DNA of 64,000 nucleotides, from assembly GCA_013397845.1 (NCBI GenBank), contig VZTG01001872.1, positions 1,362,739 to 1,426,738 of the forward strand, in the 5' to 3' direction. A model generated the notes under the pieces. That model was not told the origin of the DNA. It was given only the letters and a program-made list of their open reading frames with translations, and made no database searches. A program made the translations under genes and the position numbers. Below are positions 12,151 to 25,200 of the stretch, piece after piece (positions within the stretch are counted from its first letter, which is position 1; each line of letters begins with the position of its first letter). The DNA is from Melanocharis versteri (taxonomy: Eukaryota; Chordata; Aves; Passeriformes; Melanocharitidae).

Positions 12151-12198
12151 CAGATGCTGCTTCTCAAAGAGGAACTGAACTCTTCTCTTCACAGCCTG
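12151..12198 (+). other. Candidate 48-nt exon
   Basis: Acceptor-like catccttgcaatccttccag ends at 12150, and a donor GTGAGC starts at 12199. In phase 0 the 16 codons read QMLLLKEELNSSLHSL, a helical-looking peptide, and the frame stays open further upstream. The same phase 0 is used by the candidate exon at 13947-14015. There is no recognisable family. The chance of a decoy is high. Confidence 0.15.
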
Positions 12199-12330
12199 GT
12201 GAGCGCAGTGCCTGTGGGAGGGGAGGAAGGTAGGGATCTGCATTGGAAAAGCTGTTACTTACCAAAATAGGCTGTGTCCTGACACAAAATACCTTCATTT
12301 CAATGCATTACTTGCCAGTCCCAACCACTG

Positions 12331-12496
12331 CCGGTAGCACGGCTCAAGGCTATTTCTCAGTTTCTTCGTGGAAGTCGTGCTGTCGCCCCAGTCAGAGCAG
12401 GAAGCCAGCCCAGCCCAGCCGGCAGTACAGCCCTCACGCAGCAGGCAGCGGTGACTGAAAGAGTACAGCCGCCTTACCCAGGGTCGTGCTGCTGCG
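12331..12496. promoter_or_regulatory. Small CpG cluster
   Basis: Eleven CpG dinucleotides occur in about 165 bases, far denser than the neighbouring sequence, in a locally GC-rich stretch. On the minus strand a donor-like CTGG|GTAAGG lies at about 12470-12480. A small promoter or first exon on the minus strand is possible. A chance GC-rich patch or an old degenerate repeat is the alternative. Confidence 0.25.
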
Positions 12497-13946
12497 AGAG
12501 CTTGGAGGAAGGTGGCAAGAGACAAGCCCTAGTCAGTTATGCCTGTATCTGAATACAGCTTTAAATTTCAACTTCTTTCGTTAATGCTTGATCCTGTTTG
12601 TTAGCCAGTCATTAGATGCAGCTACATTCCTTTGCATGTTACTAGAAAGAATCCCTTTTTTCCTGAAGAAATAAATAAAGTGAATGCGTGCTAAATGCCT
12701 AACAGATGAAGCCGTAACAAGCTGTTGCAAAGCACATAACTTGTAGATATTGTTGAAACAATGTGTATGCCTGTTAAACACAGAAACATGTAATGTTATG
12801 ATTAGGCATGTTTCAAAATCCACCATAATTTAATAAATAATATTAAAGTATTTATAGATGGGGCCTTCTTTGCTAAGCAACTGGTTACTACTGTAACAAA
12901 CATGCAATGCCAAATCTACCATTTAGGCTTTTTAACTTCCCTGGAGTGTTTTTTCCCCTCCCATGAAAAAGCAGATGTTCTAAAGCAACTGCAACCGTAA
13001 ACTTCCAACATGCACCCAAAGGCTGAAATCTAATATTTAAAATGAGCTGTTCTAGTACAAAATGTCTCCATGCTGACCCTCGGTAGCTGAGTGGGAACTA
13101 GATTTGGCAGCGAGTCCAAGCGGATGCAGCTCCCTTTGGTGGCGTGCACCGACCAAGGACCCATTGCATTTGGGCTCCAAACCAGGCCAAGGTGTCAAGT
13201 ATTGCTCCACGCTCTCACCAAAAGGAACTAAAGAGGGTTTTCAGCAAACTGCTTCCACCAAGCAAACAGATAACATGCCCAGCTTATTGTGAATTAGTAA
13301 TTTATGTAATGAGGTCAGGCTTTATAATGGGGTTTAACCCTAACGGTAAATCTCGCTGCAACCTGCAACCAGTAAATAACCAGTCTTTCTAGTGAAGTGC
13401 CCACAGAGTTAAGAATATGAAATCCTTAATTGCTTACATATCCATATACCTGTGCACTGTTAAAATTAAATTAAAGGTTTGCTTTTTTTTTTTAAATTAG
13501 AGAGTTTAGATAACTCAAGCCTCAAAAAAGCGCACAACAGCTCAACAACTAAACACAGTACCAACAATTTTAACAAAATATTTAAGCATCACAGGCTGTG
13601 TTAGAATTGGAAGAAAACAATCTCTCTGCTTCATCCAAAAAACCCAAAGCCTGGAGTTCTCCCAAATTGTCATTTTTTAGTTTTAACTGTAGAAGAACAA
13701 AAGTACTAAGATAAAAATTCAGTTCTCCTTCTCAATCCAGAATCTCTCTTCTGATGAAAGCTGGACTAATGCCAGTGGAGCTGACAGCAGTCCTTGCCTC
13801 CTGATGGGGAACGCCATAAAATTATTGTTACTGAAAATTCGAAACCCTACATAATCTGGTTAAGATTTAAGAATAAGTAATGTTTTCTCTAATAACAGTT
13901 TTCATAACAGAGCCTTTCTCCCGAGATGTGTTTTTCTTACAAGCAG
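12497..13946. other. Non-coding stretch, AT-rich
   Basis: No repeat family recognised. AT-rich parts at about 12580-12960 and 13400-13620 carry many TAAT/TTTAAA words. Short frames at 13104-13392 overlap one another and have no motif. Confidence 0.4.
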
Positions 13947-14015
13947 GATGACATTGGCCAGGGACTGGGGATGGTTGCCAGTCAACTTGAAGTGCTCAAC
14001 ACCCTCCAGGAGATG
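13947..14015 (+). other. Candidate 69-nt coding exon, unrecognised protein
   Basis: A pyrimidine-rich acceptor (gatgtgtttttcttacaagcag, AG at 13945-13946) and a near-consensus donor (GAGATG|GTGAGTGC at 14011-14023) bound exactly 69 bases, or 23 codons, in phase 0 at both ends. That frame is open. It begins DDIGQGLG, continues MVASQLEV and ends LNTLQEM, an amphipathic helix-like pattern. One other frame is also open, so the frame choice is an inference. I do not recognise the protein. If real, it would be an exon of a large-intron gene on the plus strand. It could also be a splice decoy. Confidence 0.25.
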
Positions 14016-14250
14016 GTGAGTGCACATTACTGGTCTTTATATTGTATATAAGCTAGAGGGAAACCTGGAGCTTGTATGAAATTCAGCTGTGGGGCTGGAC
14101 TCTAAAGCTGAAGGAGTTTATTAAAGCCCACCTGGGAGGGGAAGCAGGTTGTATAAAACAAATTCTCAACCTTCTGAAGGTCCATAAGCCCAGGTGGCTT
14201 GAAGGAAGTCAACACATTTTTAAAAACGAGTACTTTCTTCTGCTTCCTTT

Positions 14251-14271
14251 ACAGACTTCAGCAAATCTCAG
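14251..14271 (+). other. Candidate 21-nt microexon
   Basis: The tract ctttcttctgcttcctttacag ends at 14250, and the donor GTGAGA starts at 14272. The 21 bases encode seven codons (TSANLSR) in phase 0, the same phase as the exon 235 bases upstream. Microexons this short need independent support, and chance pairs are frequent. Confidence 0.12.
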
Positions 14272-17200
14272 CAGGGTGAGAAGCACTAAAGAATATACTG
14301 TATTTGGCCAAAAGAGTCAGGCAAAATCTTTCCTGAGACTATGTGCAACAATATTTTTATTTCAGATACAAGGCAATGGATCTGTACAAACCCTGCTGAT
14401 TTCAGATGCAGGGTGTGACAGATTTACCCCAAGGGATCAGACCTGGGAAAGGAAAATTTCTGTAGCTGAAGTTTTACTTCTCTCTGGGACTTTTGCTCAT
14501 ATTTCCTTGCAGTGTACACGCACCAAGAAAAAAAAATCTTCTTTCAAGCAAGGCACAATGTAGTGATCTCATAATGAGGTTTCATTTCAGCAGAAATTTT
14601 TATTTCATGCTTATGAAAAAAACCATGGTAATTTGGGAGCAGTTGAACATTCTAATCACCAACATCCCAGGCTGAGTAAAACTGAGCATCTCTTTATGAG
14701 GGAGCCAGGGAGCTCAGCCCCACTGCCGGTCAAGATGTGCACATCTCGCACTGCAGTTTGGACAGCAATGATCTTGGCTTGAGCAGACGAGCAGGCAGGT
14801 CCAAGACAACAACCTGCCAACTAAAACAGACATCCCAGGCTCAAATTCCCATCCCCGCCATGCACAAGTTCTGTCCTAGCTCCTATCCCTATCATCACCT
14901 TGAAAAGAGATGGCTCAGGTCCAGAAACTATTTCAGGACCAGGGAGTGAATGAAAGCTGGAGCAGCAACTCTTGCTTGCAGAGTCTCAAAGGACCAATGA
15001 GGCAGTATCTTTCAAAGCAGGAGGCAAGTCCTGTTCCATTTACGGCTAAGATTATGACTGGGAGAGGAAAAAAAAATCCAGAGATCAGCCAGCACAGGAG
15101 CTTTGGCTGCAAGCACTCAAGGAAGAGACCATCTCTAATAGCAAACTGCCACATCCTGGACCAGATCTGCTTCCCAAGTGGATTCTAAGACATAGCCCTG
15201 TATTCATTTTTGCAAAGATCAAGTGTATGTGTATTTATATTGCTTGGACAAAGAAGGCTGACCAGAAATGACCAAACAAAACCCACCTTCCTATTCTCTG
15301 CCTCTGGCTCAGGTGGTCCCACTGACATCACCATCTCTCAGCTGAAACTCCAGATACAGGGTACCAGGAGTTTGTCTGATACACGTAAAGGACATTGCTC
15401 AGGCTTACCTGGGCAAAAGCCTTAGCTATCCCAGAGCTCTGCTAGGTGACCCCAGTCTATTCTTGTCTCTTTTTGCCAATTTTGGCCCAGTGAAACGTGT
15501 ACAGTGAAGGAAATGCTGCACTGGACAGGCACAACCTCAGCGTTTCAGTCTGCACAGGCCTCCTAAGGTGGGTTTTCTCCAGGTAACTCAAAAATACTTC
15601 CTACATCCTCAGTCCATGTCAGGAAATACAGAGCCACATGCAGAGATGGCCAGCATGATGATGTCTGGTATTACAGTGACAAGCAGAGTATAGTGAGCTG
15701 CAAAAACCAAGTTCTGAGACAAAACCGATCTGTTTCAATAGATCAATATGTGCACCTGGGGAAGCACCCTGTCGGGAACACACATTGTCCTGCAGATTAC
15801 AGAAAACATCTCTGGATGCTAGTGGCCCAGAGATAAGTCTGTGCACCTGAAACCTGAAAAGCTGATACATCCTGGCTACCTACAAACTTTTGTCATGGAT
15901 GCAACAACATTTGCACTTCAGTATTAAGAGGACTCTAGGAAGCACTTCAGTATAAAGTTGAAGAACTGCTTGAACTTCTCTTCAGTCCAGGTAACTCCTG
16001 GTTGACTTTGCTCCTTGGCTCTTTTCACCCTTCTCAATGTAGAAGCTATCCTGCCTTGCTGCTCCAGAACTGATACTAGCACCTAGGTCACCTTTCAGCC
16101 TGGTCAGTTCAGTTTGTTCCACCTTAGGTTTCAAACTTCGGTGATGAACTTTCCATTATTTCAGTCTTCAAAAGGGCCCCAGGCTGTCAGAGTGGCAAGT
16201 CAGGACACAGTATTTCTAGTGTAAACAAAGATGCAGATCTTTATTTTTACTTTTCACCAAAAAATATCCAAAAATAGATTCAAAGAATTAATTCAACGCC
16301 AGAATGCACTCCCCTATCCAAGTCATTCCTTCCTTCCCTTAAGCACTGTTGGTTAATCTCTATCATATTCGGATATGTTAAACTGCACCTTCAGTAATGA
16401 GCACGAAAATGAAACAGTGTAATGCAATTCAGAAAAGGGGAAAAGCAGGTAAATGGTGAGGGCTCAGACGCAGCTGTGTCAGAGCAGCTTAAAAACTTAC
16501 CCAAGCTCCTTCACACACATACACACACGACTGTGATGAAATGCTGCTTTACTCCAGACACTGGTGAAAAAGGAGGCTTCACTACCAAAGCCTGCCCTGT
16601 AACAGCCACTGGGAATAAAATTACCTCAGCTGAAACCAGAACATGTGGCTTCAACTGCATGAGCCCTGCAAGGGATGAATAGCGCGTCCAGGAATGCTAA
16701 AAATTTGAAATTGCCTCTCTTTGTCTATTTTTCCTCTTTTTCTAAGGCAAACAAATCCAGACAAATAGGGAGAAACCAAACAGGTAGTTAAGTATAGACC
16801 AGTTCAAGATATGTCGCAAAAGAAAGTAATACTTGGTGTATATAGAGAAGTGGTCAGAGTACATTCTTCATTTCAGGATAACAGTATCTGGAAAAAGTTA
16901 CAAGTATGTGCTACACATTAAATTTTAGGATTGGTTTGGGGTTTTCTTCCCCTTGGGATATAAGAGAGGAGGGGAAAAAAAAGGAAAAGACAATATTGGA
17001 AAAAAATCACTGATTTTGACATGTAAATCAAAATCAAATCTACGGTATAAAATTAAGTTTCGAAGAAGTAGTGACTGTTTGAGATACAAGAGAAAGTGGT
17101 GTTTCAGGAGAAAGATTAACTTGCTATTCCTCTGTATATGCTAATTATAACTTCGCTAACACAATATTAAGGACTAAAAATAAAGTTTGGCTTATAACAG

Positions 17201-17541
17201 ATAGGAACCATAATTGCCAAATGCTGTAAATTTTGACAAAATAACTTCATTCAAAATGTATTTGTTAGCTCAGACAGAAATTCTGAAGTGTGGCAGTAAT
17301 AATATCATCTTATATAGTTTTCTAAGGGGCATTTTACTGGTCCCAGAGAACAAAAACCAGTTTCTGTACAAGTTTTTCTTCCATATTTTTCCAATTTTTT
17401 TTTTTTAGGCTTCTGGATAAAAAGAAAACAGTACTACAAAGTTAAAAGAAAAAAAGTCACTGTTTTTGTGTTTGCCCACAAACTGTCTTTGACTCATTGC
17501 TGTTGCCCAATGCAATATCAGAGTCGGTGGAGAAAAACACC
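14272..17541. other. Non-coding stretch, no gene recognised
   Basis: Contains a short CA-rich run near 16511-16530 (cacacacatacacacac) and a T-run at 17396-17407. The bases before the CA run (gcttaaaaacttacccaag, about 16487) faintly resemble a MIR core but are too short to call. The open frame at 14072-14563 has no recognisable domain. Confidence 0.4.
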
Positions 17542-17580
17542 CTTGAAATCAGTGCAACTACTTGTGAGCAAGGAGTCATC
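17542..17580. repeat. Ancient repeat fragment (hairpin-repeat group)
   Basis: The words 'ttgaaatcagtgcaactact' and 'tgtgagcaagga' match the 'TGAAATCAATGGGACTACTTGTGTG' style of the old sauropsid repeat group seen at 3083. It is a short fragment, assigned on word similarity only. Confidence 0.3.
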
Positions 17581-19420
17581 AAGACAAGCACAGGCTCAAT
17601 TTTTGGAGCTGCTATTCTGATTCAGTTATTGTAGCTAAATGAAAGGGCATGATTGGGAGGCATGAAAGGATTCGGTTTTGCTGCCTTATTCACATCCAGG
17701 GAACTGCTGAGACTTTCATGTTAAACTGTATCCTCACAAGGGCAGGCTTTGGCCAAAAAAGGCATTTCAAAACAATTCAAACAGATGGTAGCACTTAATA
17801 TATCCACGAGAAGTGTTTCACACTCCCATGCAAGCTTTCCGAGTGCTCAGCTGGGCAGAATAGGGAAATCTCCCTTTCAAGTCATGTTTGTTTTTTGCAT
17901 GAGCATATAGAGTTCTATAATGGGGGGGAAATTGGTGAAAACTATCCAGCATCACTCTGCAACAGGTCAAATTGAAGAGAGAAAAGGAGTTGTTGAAGAC
18001 TCTGAGTGCATGTCCATGTGCACGACTTTCCTTGAAGGCAATTTTAACTGTGCAGTTCCCATTAAGTCAAATTCTCATATTTTGCAGTAGCTATTTATTA
18101 CACCGTGAAACAAATGTGCTTTGTTCAGGGAATTTAATTCCTAATGATGAATATGAAATAGTTTTGTCAAGTGACTCTTTTCTCAAATAACAATTTGTTA
18201 TTGAATGTTAAAATCCCATTTTATCCTTATTCTCACACAGGCTACATGTATGATGAACTTCAAAGCAAGTATTCCCTTAATCAACAATTCTGCAGGAAGA
18301 TTTTCGAAGGATTTTTGTTTGTTTGAGGCCTCAAGAGAGCCGCTATCTTTCTTAAAGCACAAAATCCTGGATTCATGGAGATTTTGAGATTATTTAATCT
18401 GCAAGGCAGTTTCTAGCAAAAATGGTCATTAGAAAAATTAGGAAAATAAGATTTAAAGGTAACACGCAGAACAAGAACTGACACTAGGAGCATGATTTCT
18501 AGGGCCTGACTCCAAAGTCATGGGTATTTGGAATCATCAGCCTTTTACCTACAAACTATACAAATAAGTCAATTTCCGCAACTTCAGTGAAATCCGTTTT
18601 CATATAAAACACACTCCTGGCCTGAAACTTCTTTCCCTATAAAGTATTTTCCACTGAAGCAAGAGACAGCTAAGGGACCCTTCAAAACTTTGAGATCCTT
18701 GCAGTTGCAAAACAACCAAAACATAGTTTAAAGCAAAGAAGCAGTTAACTCTTTCTTAAGCAGTACAAAGATCTCATGTGTGTGGAACCTGAAGAGGAAA
18801 GTGTTTTAATATCCTTTGCAGTTGTTATCTCAATGGGTGCTCTGCCTTCCTTCATAGAATGAAAGTCTCACAAAATACTGTGTTTCATTTCAGAAGATGG
18901 GTGGTTCTTCATATTTACTTCAGATTATTTATCAGATTATTTTACCTGGAAAAATAACAGAAAGGTCACCTCTTGCTGTGGTATATTTCTAGCCTCCTGG
19001 CTGTCCCCTTTTTCCACAGATAAAGCTTCAAAAGTTATTTTAATTATTATCCTCTTTTAAATCAAAACATTGTTTCTCAGGCCGAAATCTCAACTTCCTG
19101 AAGTCAGTGAGTTTTAGCCCTAATTTAATAGAGGCAAGATTCTACCAATTGCCAGACTTCTCTTTTCCAGACTTCACACAAAGAGAGAAATTGGTTAGAA
19201 TGTCCCCTCTAATTCTGACATTGGTAGCAGAAAATGAATTATTGAAATTAATGCAAAGCCACATGAATTTGTGTATTTATAATATACACCAATCATATAT
19301 AATCCTGGCTTTGTATATATTCCTTTCCACTTTGTGTTCAACATGATTTTCCTTTAAGCCACGGGGTTAAAAGGTACCTTTCTCTCAACCAAAAGTATGA
19401 GATTATGAGGCTTCACTGTA
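17581..19420. other. Non-coding stretch, no gene recognised
   Basis: Unique-looking, AT-leaning sequence with no repeat or coding homology recognised. Confidence 0.4.
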
Positions 19421-19449
19421 AGAAAAAAAAAAAAGAAAAAAAGAAAACC
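19421..19449 (+). repeat. A-rich simple repeat
   Basis: An A-run interrupted by three G residues, preceded by unique sequence. It could be a decayed poly(A) tail, but no AATAAA precedes it closely. Confidence 0.6.
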
Positions 19450-22112
19450 TTAAGAAGTCTCATCTGAAGTTAATCTCTTGTCCTTGAGATAGCTCCTCTC
19501 CAGCTTTTTACTGGGGAGAGTGAACCCACAGCCCCTCAAGGGTATAAGGATCACACACTATCTTCCCACTGCCTGATGGGTTTCTTTTGGCTACTTTAGT
19601 GTTTCCAGTCCTTCATCTCCATATGCCACTAGACATCACGCCCCGAGCAGCCTGGGAACGTGGCCATTTGCTAAATCTCGCTGGCGTCAGCTCCAAATTG
19701 TGCCAGCTTGAGTCTTAATTTTTATTCAAGTGTAACTATTAGCTCTACTGCTAATGAAAAAGTCATTGAAGAACCTCATCCTTTATTTGTATTCTCTGAT
19801 GAATTGAACACCGACAGCAATGTGCGCCCAACCTCACACCTGGTGGGGACTGTCAACAAACCTGACTGTTGTGACACTTCTCTTTCAGAGTTTGAACCAT
19901 TTTCCTGAATTTTACTGTTGTAGAGAAAACTTGGTATTAAAAAACAAAACAACAAAACAAGCAGCTAAACTCACCTGCCTGGATTTTATGAAGTTCATTA
20001 ACTTCCCATCTCTAAATTAGATTTTGTATTGGGTCACAATCCAGTCTGAAAGCAGTGCTTAGATCCAAGGGCCAAGGTTTAATCAATTGTTTCGTATCAT
20101 CCATTCACACATTCCATGTAGGAGAAAATATCCTTTCAACTAATTGCAGTCCTGAGGAAAAGTAAATGGCTATTTTCACCTGTCCCCCTAGCACCTCCTT
20201 TTGGTTAATTTGAGGCTTTGGATCAGCTTCAGTGTTCAGAGAGCTGCAATTATTAGATTATTTGGCTGATGGTGAGAGGCTGGCTCGTTCTCCCCTATCA
20301 GATCAGAGCATTGTGCCCAGGGCTCCAGGCACAGACCTGAACACAGACAGATTTTCTAAACACAGAGTTAATGCAACCATGTCATCTCATAACCACTCAA
20401 GTAGTTATTTACCCCTTCGAGTGTTTCTCGCTCAGCTGCTAAGAACGAGTTCAAAAGGGAGGAAAAGTCCAAACTGAATGTGAAAATTTTACCTACCTCT
20501 TTTTGGGGCATAGTCTAAACCACACTGATTTAATGGAAAGGCTCCAGCTGGCTGCAAATCAAATCCAGTATGGAGGTCCTTAAGTGTTACTGAGTTCTTG
20601 TGCCATTAACTGGGAACAATTATTATAATTTTCATATCAGTTCCTCAAAATATGAGAGGGCCTTTTGTATTATTTATGTCTTGTGCTAGGGATTGGTAAA
20701 GTTTATTGTAGCAAGGATATTAGTCACTGATTTTAATCTTTGCCAGTTGTGATAGTGCTTGGGGTTTCTTTGTGTGGGTTAAAAGAACAATATGATGAAT
20801 AAATAAAGACACAGAATAGAAGGGAGAAACGACAAGAGTCTCCCTCCTTGCTCAAATATATAGGAAGCCAAATGAGCTCTTTACCCTGCCAAAACATATG
20901 TGGGAATAAAAGCAAAATGTGTATGTTTGGGGTAGTTATCATCCGTGTATTTTGGACAAGCTGCATCTGTTTTTTGAGTGCTCTATAAGACAAGGGAGGA
21001 AACCAATGCCAACATTGCAAAAACACACACAAAAGCCTGGGGAAAGCCAGCCCCACTGTGCACTTTTGGTGCTAAATTAGGGATAAAATGTTGGAAACCA
21101 GCCCTGACATAGCAAAAAAATAAACAAACTACCCAATGATGGAGAAACTGCAAACAGCTTGGTTCAGAGACAGGGTCTCAACTTCTTCCCTGTTCAGGCC
21201 CCATAAGGTTCTCTCAATAAATAATTCTGGAAATTCTGAAAATGTGGGAGAGTTAGGGTGCAAAAAAAGAAAGTAATTTCCCTTTTCTAACAGAGAAATT
21301 CTTCTTCAAGAATTCAGTAACTACATAAATACCTTCTCTAATGATTTGCTTATCATCACAAACCATTGGTTTTTTAAACATGGAATTAATTAACCCATAG
21401 GAAGTACTACTAAAAAATAGATAGAGATTAAGCCAGCGAGTATGAATTCCTTACTATGGAATAATGACAAACATACCAAGACATGGAGAAAGAAACATGC
21501 TGCCATGCACAAGGTCTTTTTTTTTTTGTTTTGGCCAGCTGACAGCTCTCTAAAACAGGAGGGAAAAACAATGAAAAGAGAAACCATCAATAGCATTGAT
21601 TTGTGAAGAGGAAAATAAGTTTATAGTGTTATGTTTAGAAACCGTACATAAACAGAGACATAGTGGTATGCAAACACAGAAGAAACTCATTATTCTAAAG
21701 AAAATGCTTGGAAAAAATCAACCTGACATGCCCATATATTTTCAATACCGTGTAGTTAATGGGGAACAACATGAGGATCGATCTGCCTTTGGCATGTGGT
21801 ACACGGGAAGCGTCATTGCAGAATCCTGTAAGTTTGGGAGTAAAAAAAAGTCAATGGAATACCTATCAGCTGGAGAAAGCAATGTGAAGGACTAAAAGGC
21901 AGCAGGAATGCTCTCAGTTTTGACACTGCTCCAAAATAATTCGCACCATTTCTTTCTTTTTCCTCACATATTTTCCCCCGCTACTGTGTTGTTATTGAAG
22001 GTTATCATGGTGTTCTAGAATTCTGATTTCTTTATCCAGACTCTCAAAGCCCTTTTTAAGGGCAAGTTAAGACCATCCATCAAAATGAGTAGCTGCATAT
22101 TTCCTTCCCTAG
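19450..22112. other. Non-coding stretch with one minus-strand splice-like exon
   Basis: On the minus strand, 19975-20045 (71 nt) is bounded by an acceptor-like tgctttcag and the consensus donor CAG|GTGAGT, but all three frames contain stops. It could only be a non-coding exon or a decoy. Nothing else recognised. Confidence 0.3.
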
Positions 22113-22255
22113 ACTTAGCCACCAGGCTTCCTCATCATCCCTATTCAGCTGAATTCATCTTGTCCTGCATAGATGGGTACAAGTGGTCCTCGGACCCCTT
22201 TCAGAATAACCTATACGTTAACACTGTAATTCTACCTCAAATACTACAGCTAAAA
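22113..22255 (+). other. Candidate 143-nt exon
   Basis: The acceptor tract gcatatttccttccctag ends at 22112, and the donor AAAA|GTAAGTAA begins at 22256. One frame is open throughout (two leading bases, then 47 codons containing SCIDGYKWSSDPF); the other two are closed. The peptide matches nothing I know, and its phase does not join the candidate exons at 12-14 kb. Low confidence. Confidence 0.12.
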
Positions 22256-25200
22256 GTAAGTAACTGATGTGAGAAGCAGAAAAATAGCATTAAGAACCAT
22301 GAGGAAAGAAGAAACCGTGTTTCCAAATGGCATTTCTATCGGAAAAGGACGTGAAGGGCACAGAGAGATGCATGAAAACTGCTTCAAATGACAGAATAAC
22401 AGAGAAGATGCTTCTGTGTCAAGGCAATAACCGGTGTGAGGAGATAGAGTTTAGGCCAATACTGAAAATATGGGAAAATCTTATCTCTGTTGTTTGGATG
22501 TAAATCTACACTAAACAGATCAGTCTTACTTCAAATTTAACTCCATAAGCTAAGACCAGAATATAACACAGTATGTTTAAGATTGTAAGGAAACTTCTCC
22601 ATACAGGCAATTTTCAGCCACTATATAATGGCTGTATAATCAGACCAAATCTGTCATTTAAAACTTTACTGACTATAAAACTTGATATGCAAACTGTTTC
22701 ATTTATTTCGATCATATCCAAACTCTCAGTTCATTATAAATCCTGGTTTAATTCCAGCCCTCGATCTCACAGCTTTTTCCTCACATTAAAATTCAACTTT
22801 GATTGATCGACTTTTTTATGCAAATCATTCCCCAAACAACCTTTATCAGCTCTGGGAAGAAACATCTTCACCTATCCCTCCAGACAAAGGGGGAAAGGTG
22901 AGAAATGGAGACACAGACCCACCCAGCTCTGGCAGGAGGGCATGCTAGGTAGCTGCAGACATGTTCTTTGATAAATTTGGTAAGTCCTGTGAATTCCTGG
23001 ATCTTTTCCAAATTCCGGACCCTAACCACCACTGAAAGACGGAGGACCAAAAACAGATATGGTGCCACCAGGTACAAATCAATTTACTTCAGTGACCAGC
23101 TGTGGTCAGTTCTGACAAAATGGTTCCAAACAGGTACCACAGAATTCATTCAAACAGTGAATTCAAGCAAGGTTTTTTACTGCCCATTGCAGAGCACAGG
23201 GCATTATTTTATGATACTCAAACGTATGATTAACAATTAACCTTTAACAATACCCATGCTAGAGATCTATGAAATATTCTTCTTCTTCTTCTTCATTACA
23301 TAACTTGTTTAGAATGGCTACCTCATTTAATCAAAGTTTTGAATCAACACCTGTATGAAATTGATTGATCCCTACCATATTCTCTGGTGTTTTCAGTAAA
23401 GGGGAAGGAAATAATTTGTGCCATTTCCGTTTGTTGTCCCCTCATCCAAATTCAAACTAGAGCTGATGCCTTCCTGCTGACTGCCTAACCCTACCAATAT
23501 CTTCTAAATCTGTTGTCCAGCTTCAACCGGATTTGCTAGAGGGCTACAGACTTGAGGGATTAGGAAGTTCCTATAAATTTCATGAAAAGCAGTCGGCTTG
23601 ATGAGAAAGGTCTGAATCAGCACCCACCTCCTGAGAGAACAGCAGGCTCAGCTGTCACAAATGTTGCTTGGGAGCAGTCACCCAAGCAGCAGAGTCCCCT
23701 CCCCTGCTGGTTTGTGTGTTCAGAGCTCCAGGTAGACCACACACCCAACAGCAACCGGAGGTGCAGCCACACAGGCTGGTGTCATCGCAGCGTGACAGCA
23801 TGGCAGATGTGGATAACGAGAAAATCCAGCCTCATTAATTCTGCCACTCATGACACAAAGCATCCCCTCCTAAAGGCCAAGCCCAGCTTGGGCAGGTCAT
23901 CTAAACTAAGAACACCAGACTAAATTTTGTGTTTGTTTTAGCAGAATTTACTAACGAATAGATGAAAACAGAGATACAATTTCTATTCTCCAGATAGTGA
24001 CTGGACATCTCCTTTAGCAAACAAGAGCCAGAGGCACCCCTTCCAAGGCACTGAAGTTGAAAACCTTTGCTTCGCTTAAGCCAGGCACACCACTCCCACT
24101 GACTTCAAACAGATTTGGAATTCATTCCAAGCCTTTAGTGCTATTCAACTTGTGCTGACAGTTCAGGAGAATTACAGCTCTACAATTCAGAATAAAGGGA
24201 CATTTGAAATGTCTTACCCTTCAGTAAGAAATAACCAAGATCAGGTGGCCATGTGATTCCATTATTTATGTAATGCCTCAAAATGTCATTTGTCTTTTAA
24301 TAAGAGATGACAGGTTTCGCATGTACAAGTTTTCTATAAGAGTAGCATGCTCATCTTGATCCACTCAATACACACATTGCTAATTTCAGATAAAAGATTT
24401 ATCACACAGATCCTGTAGTTAATTGTCTGCAGTAGCCCCTTTTTTCTCTTTACTATGTAGATTTATTTGGAATTTCTTTATACATGTGCCAGTTTTCAAA
24501 ACTGATATATTTGGACCATAAGCTTCTTTTGGGAAAGATTTTATTTTCACTTTCTGTATCTCAGTACCTCACAGTATGTGTTCCTGATGCCTACTTGAGG
24601 CTCCCATGTGTTCCTGCATGCTCACACAAGCAGAATAAAGGAGCACTTAATAGAGAATTCATGGTTCTCTTTAAGCATCAATAGGGAAATTGTTCTTTTT
24701 AGTTATCAAATCCCACTCGATATACACAAAACAGTCTGTGACTTCAGTGAGTTACACTCTTGTACTAAAACTAAGATTTAACTGATGTTTGAAATTAACA
24801 AAACAGGACAATCCACCAGCAATGCTTTTCTTCTCCCACCTCAAGGAAGCAGCATCCATCATTTTTTTGTCATTAGTATCCAAGAATTTGACAGCAGTAG
24901 ATAGTAGAAAAGAACTATAACTTTGACATGGAAAATGCCTCCTCTCCTGATAGCAAAGACCCTGCTGAGCTTCACAAGAGTTTGGTTTCTCCTCTCTCCA
25001 GCACACGTGTGTGTTTGAAAGTCCACTCCCTTTACCTGCTCTAGAAACTGGTGGGCTTTTAGTATGGTAGATTCCTCTTCTGTCCATGATTTCTAGAAGA
25101 CCAACTCTCCCCTCAGACAATCAGAATCTGCCCTGCCTGCAAAGGTGTTAAGTAGAAGGTCAAGGATATCACCTGACTGTATTTTGTAAAAAGAGAAAGA

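Noticed and set aside
14072..14563. 163-codon plus-strand ORF
   Set aside because: Non-repetitive peptide without a recognisable domain. It spans the candidate microexon and intron-like sequence, and its length is compatible with chance.
16487..16530. MIR-like phrase next to a CA run
   Set aside because: Only about 20 bases resemble the MIR core, too few to call.
19975..20045. Minus-strand splice-bounded 71-nt interval
   Set aside because: All three frames contain stops, so at best it is a non-coding exon. It is mentioned only in the region note.
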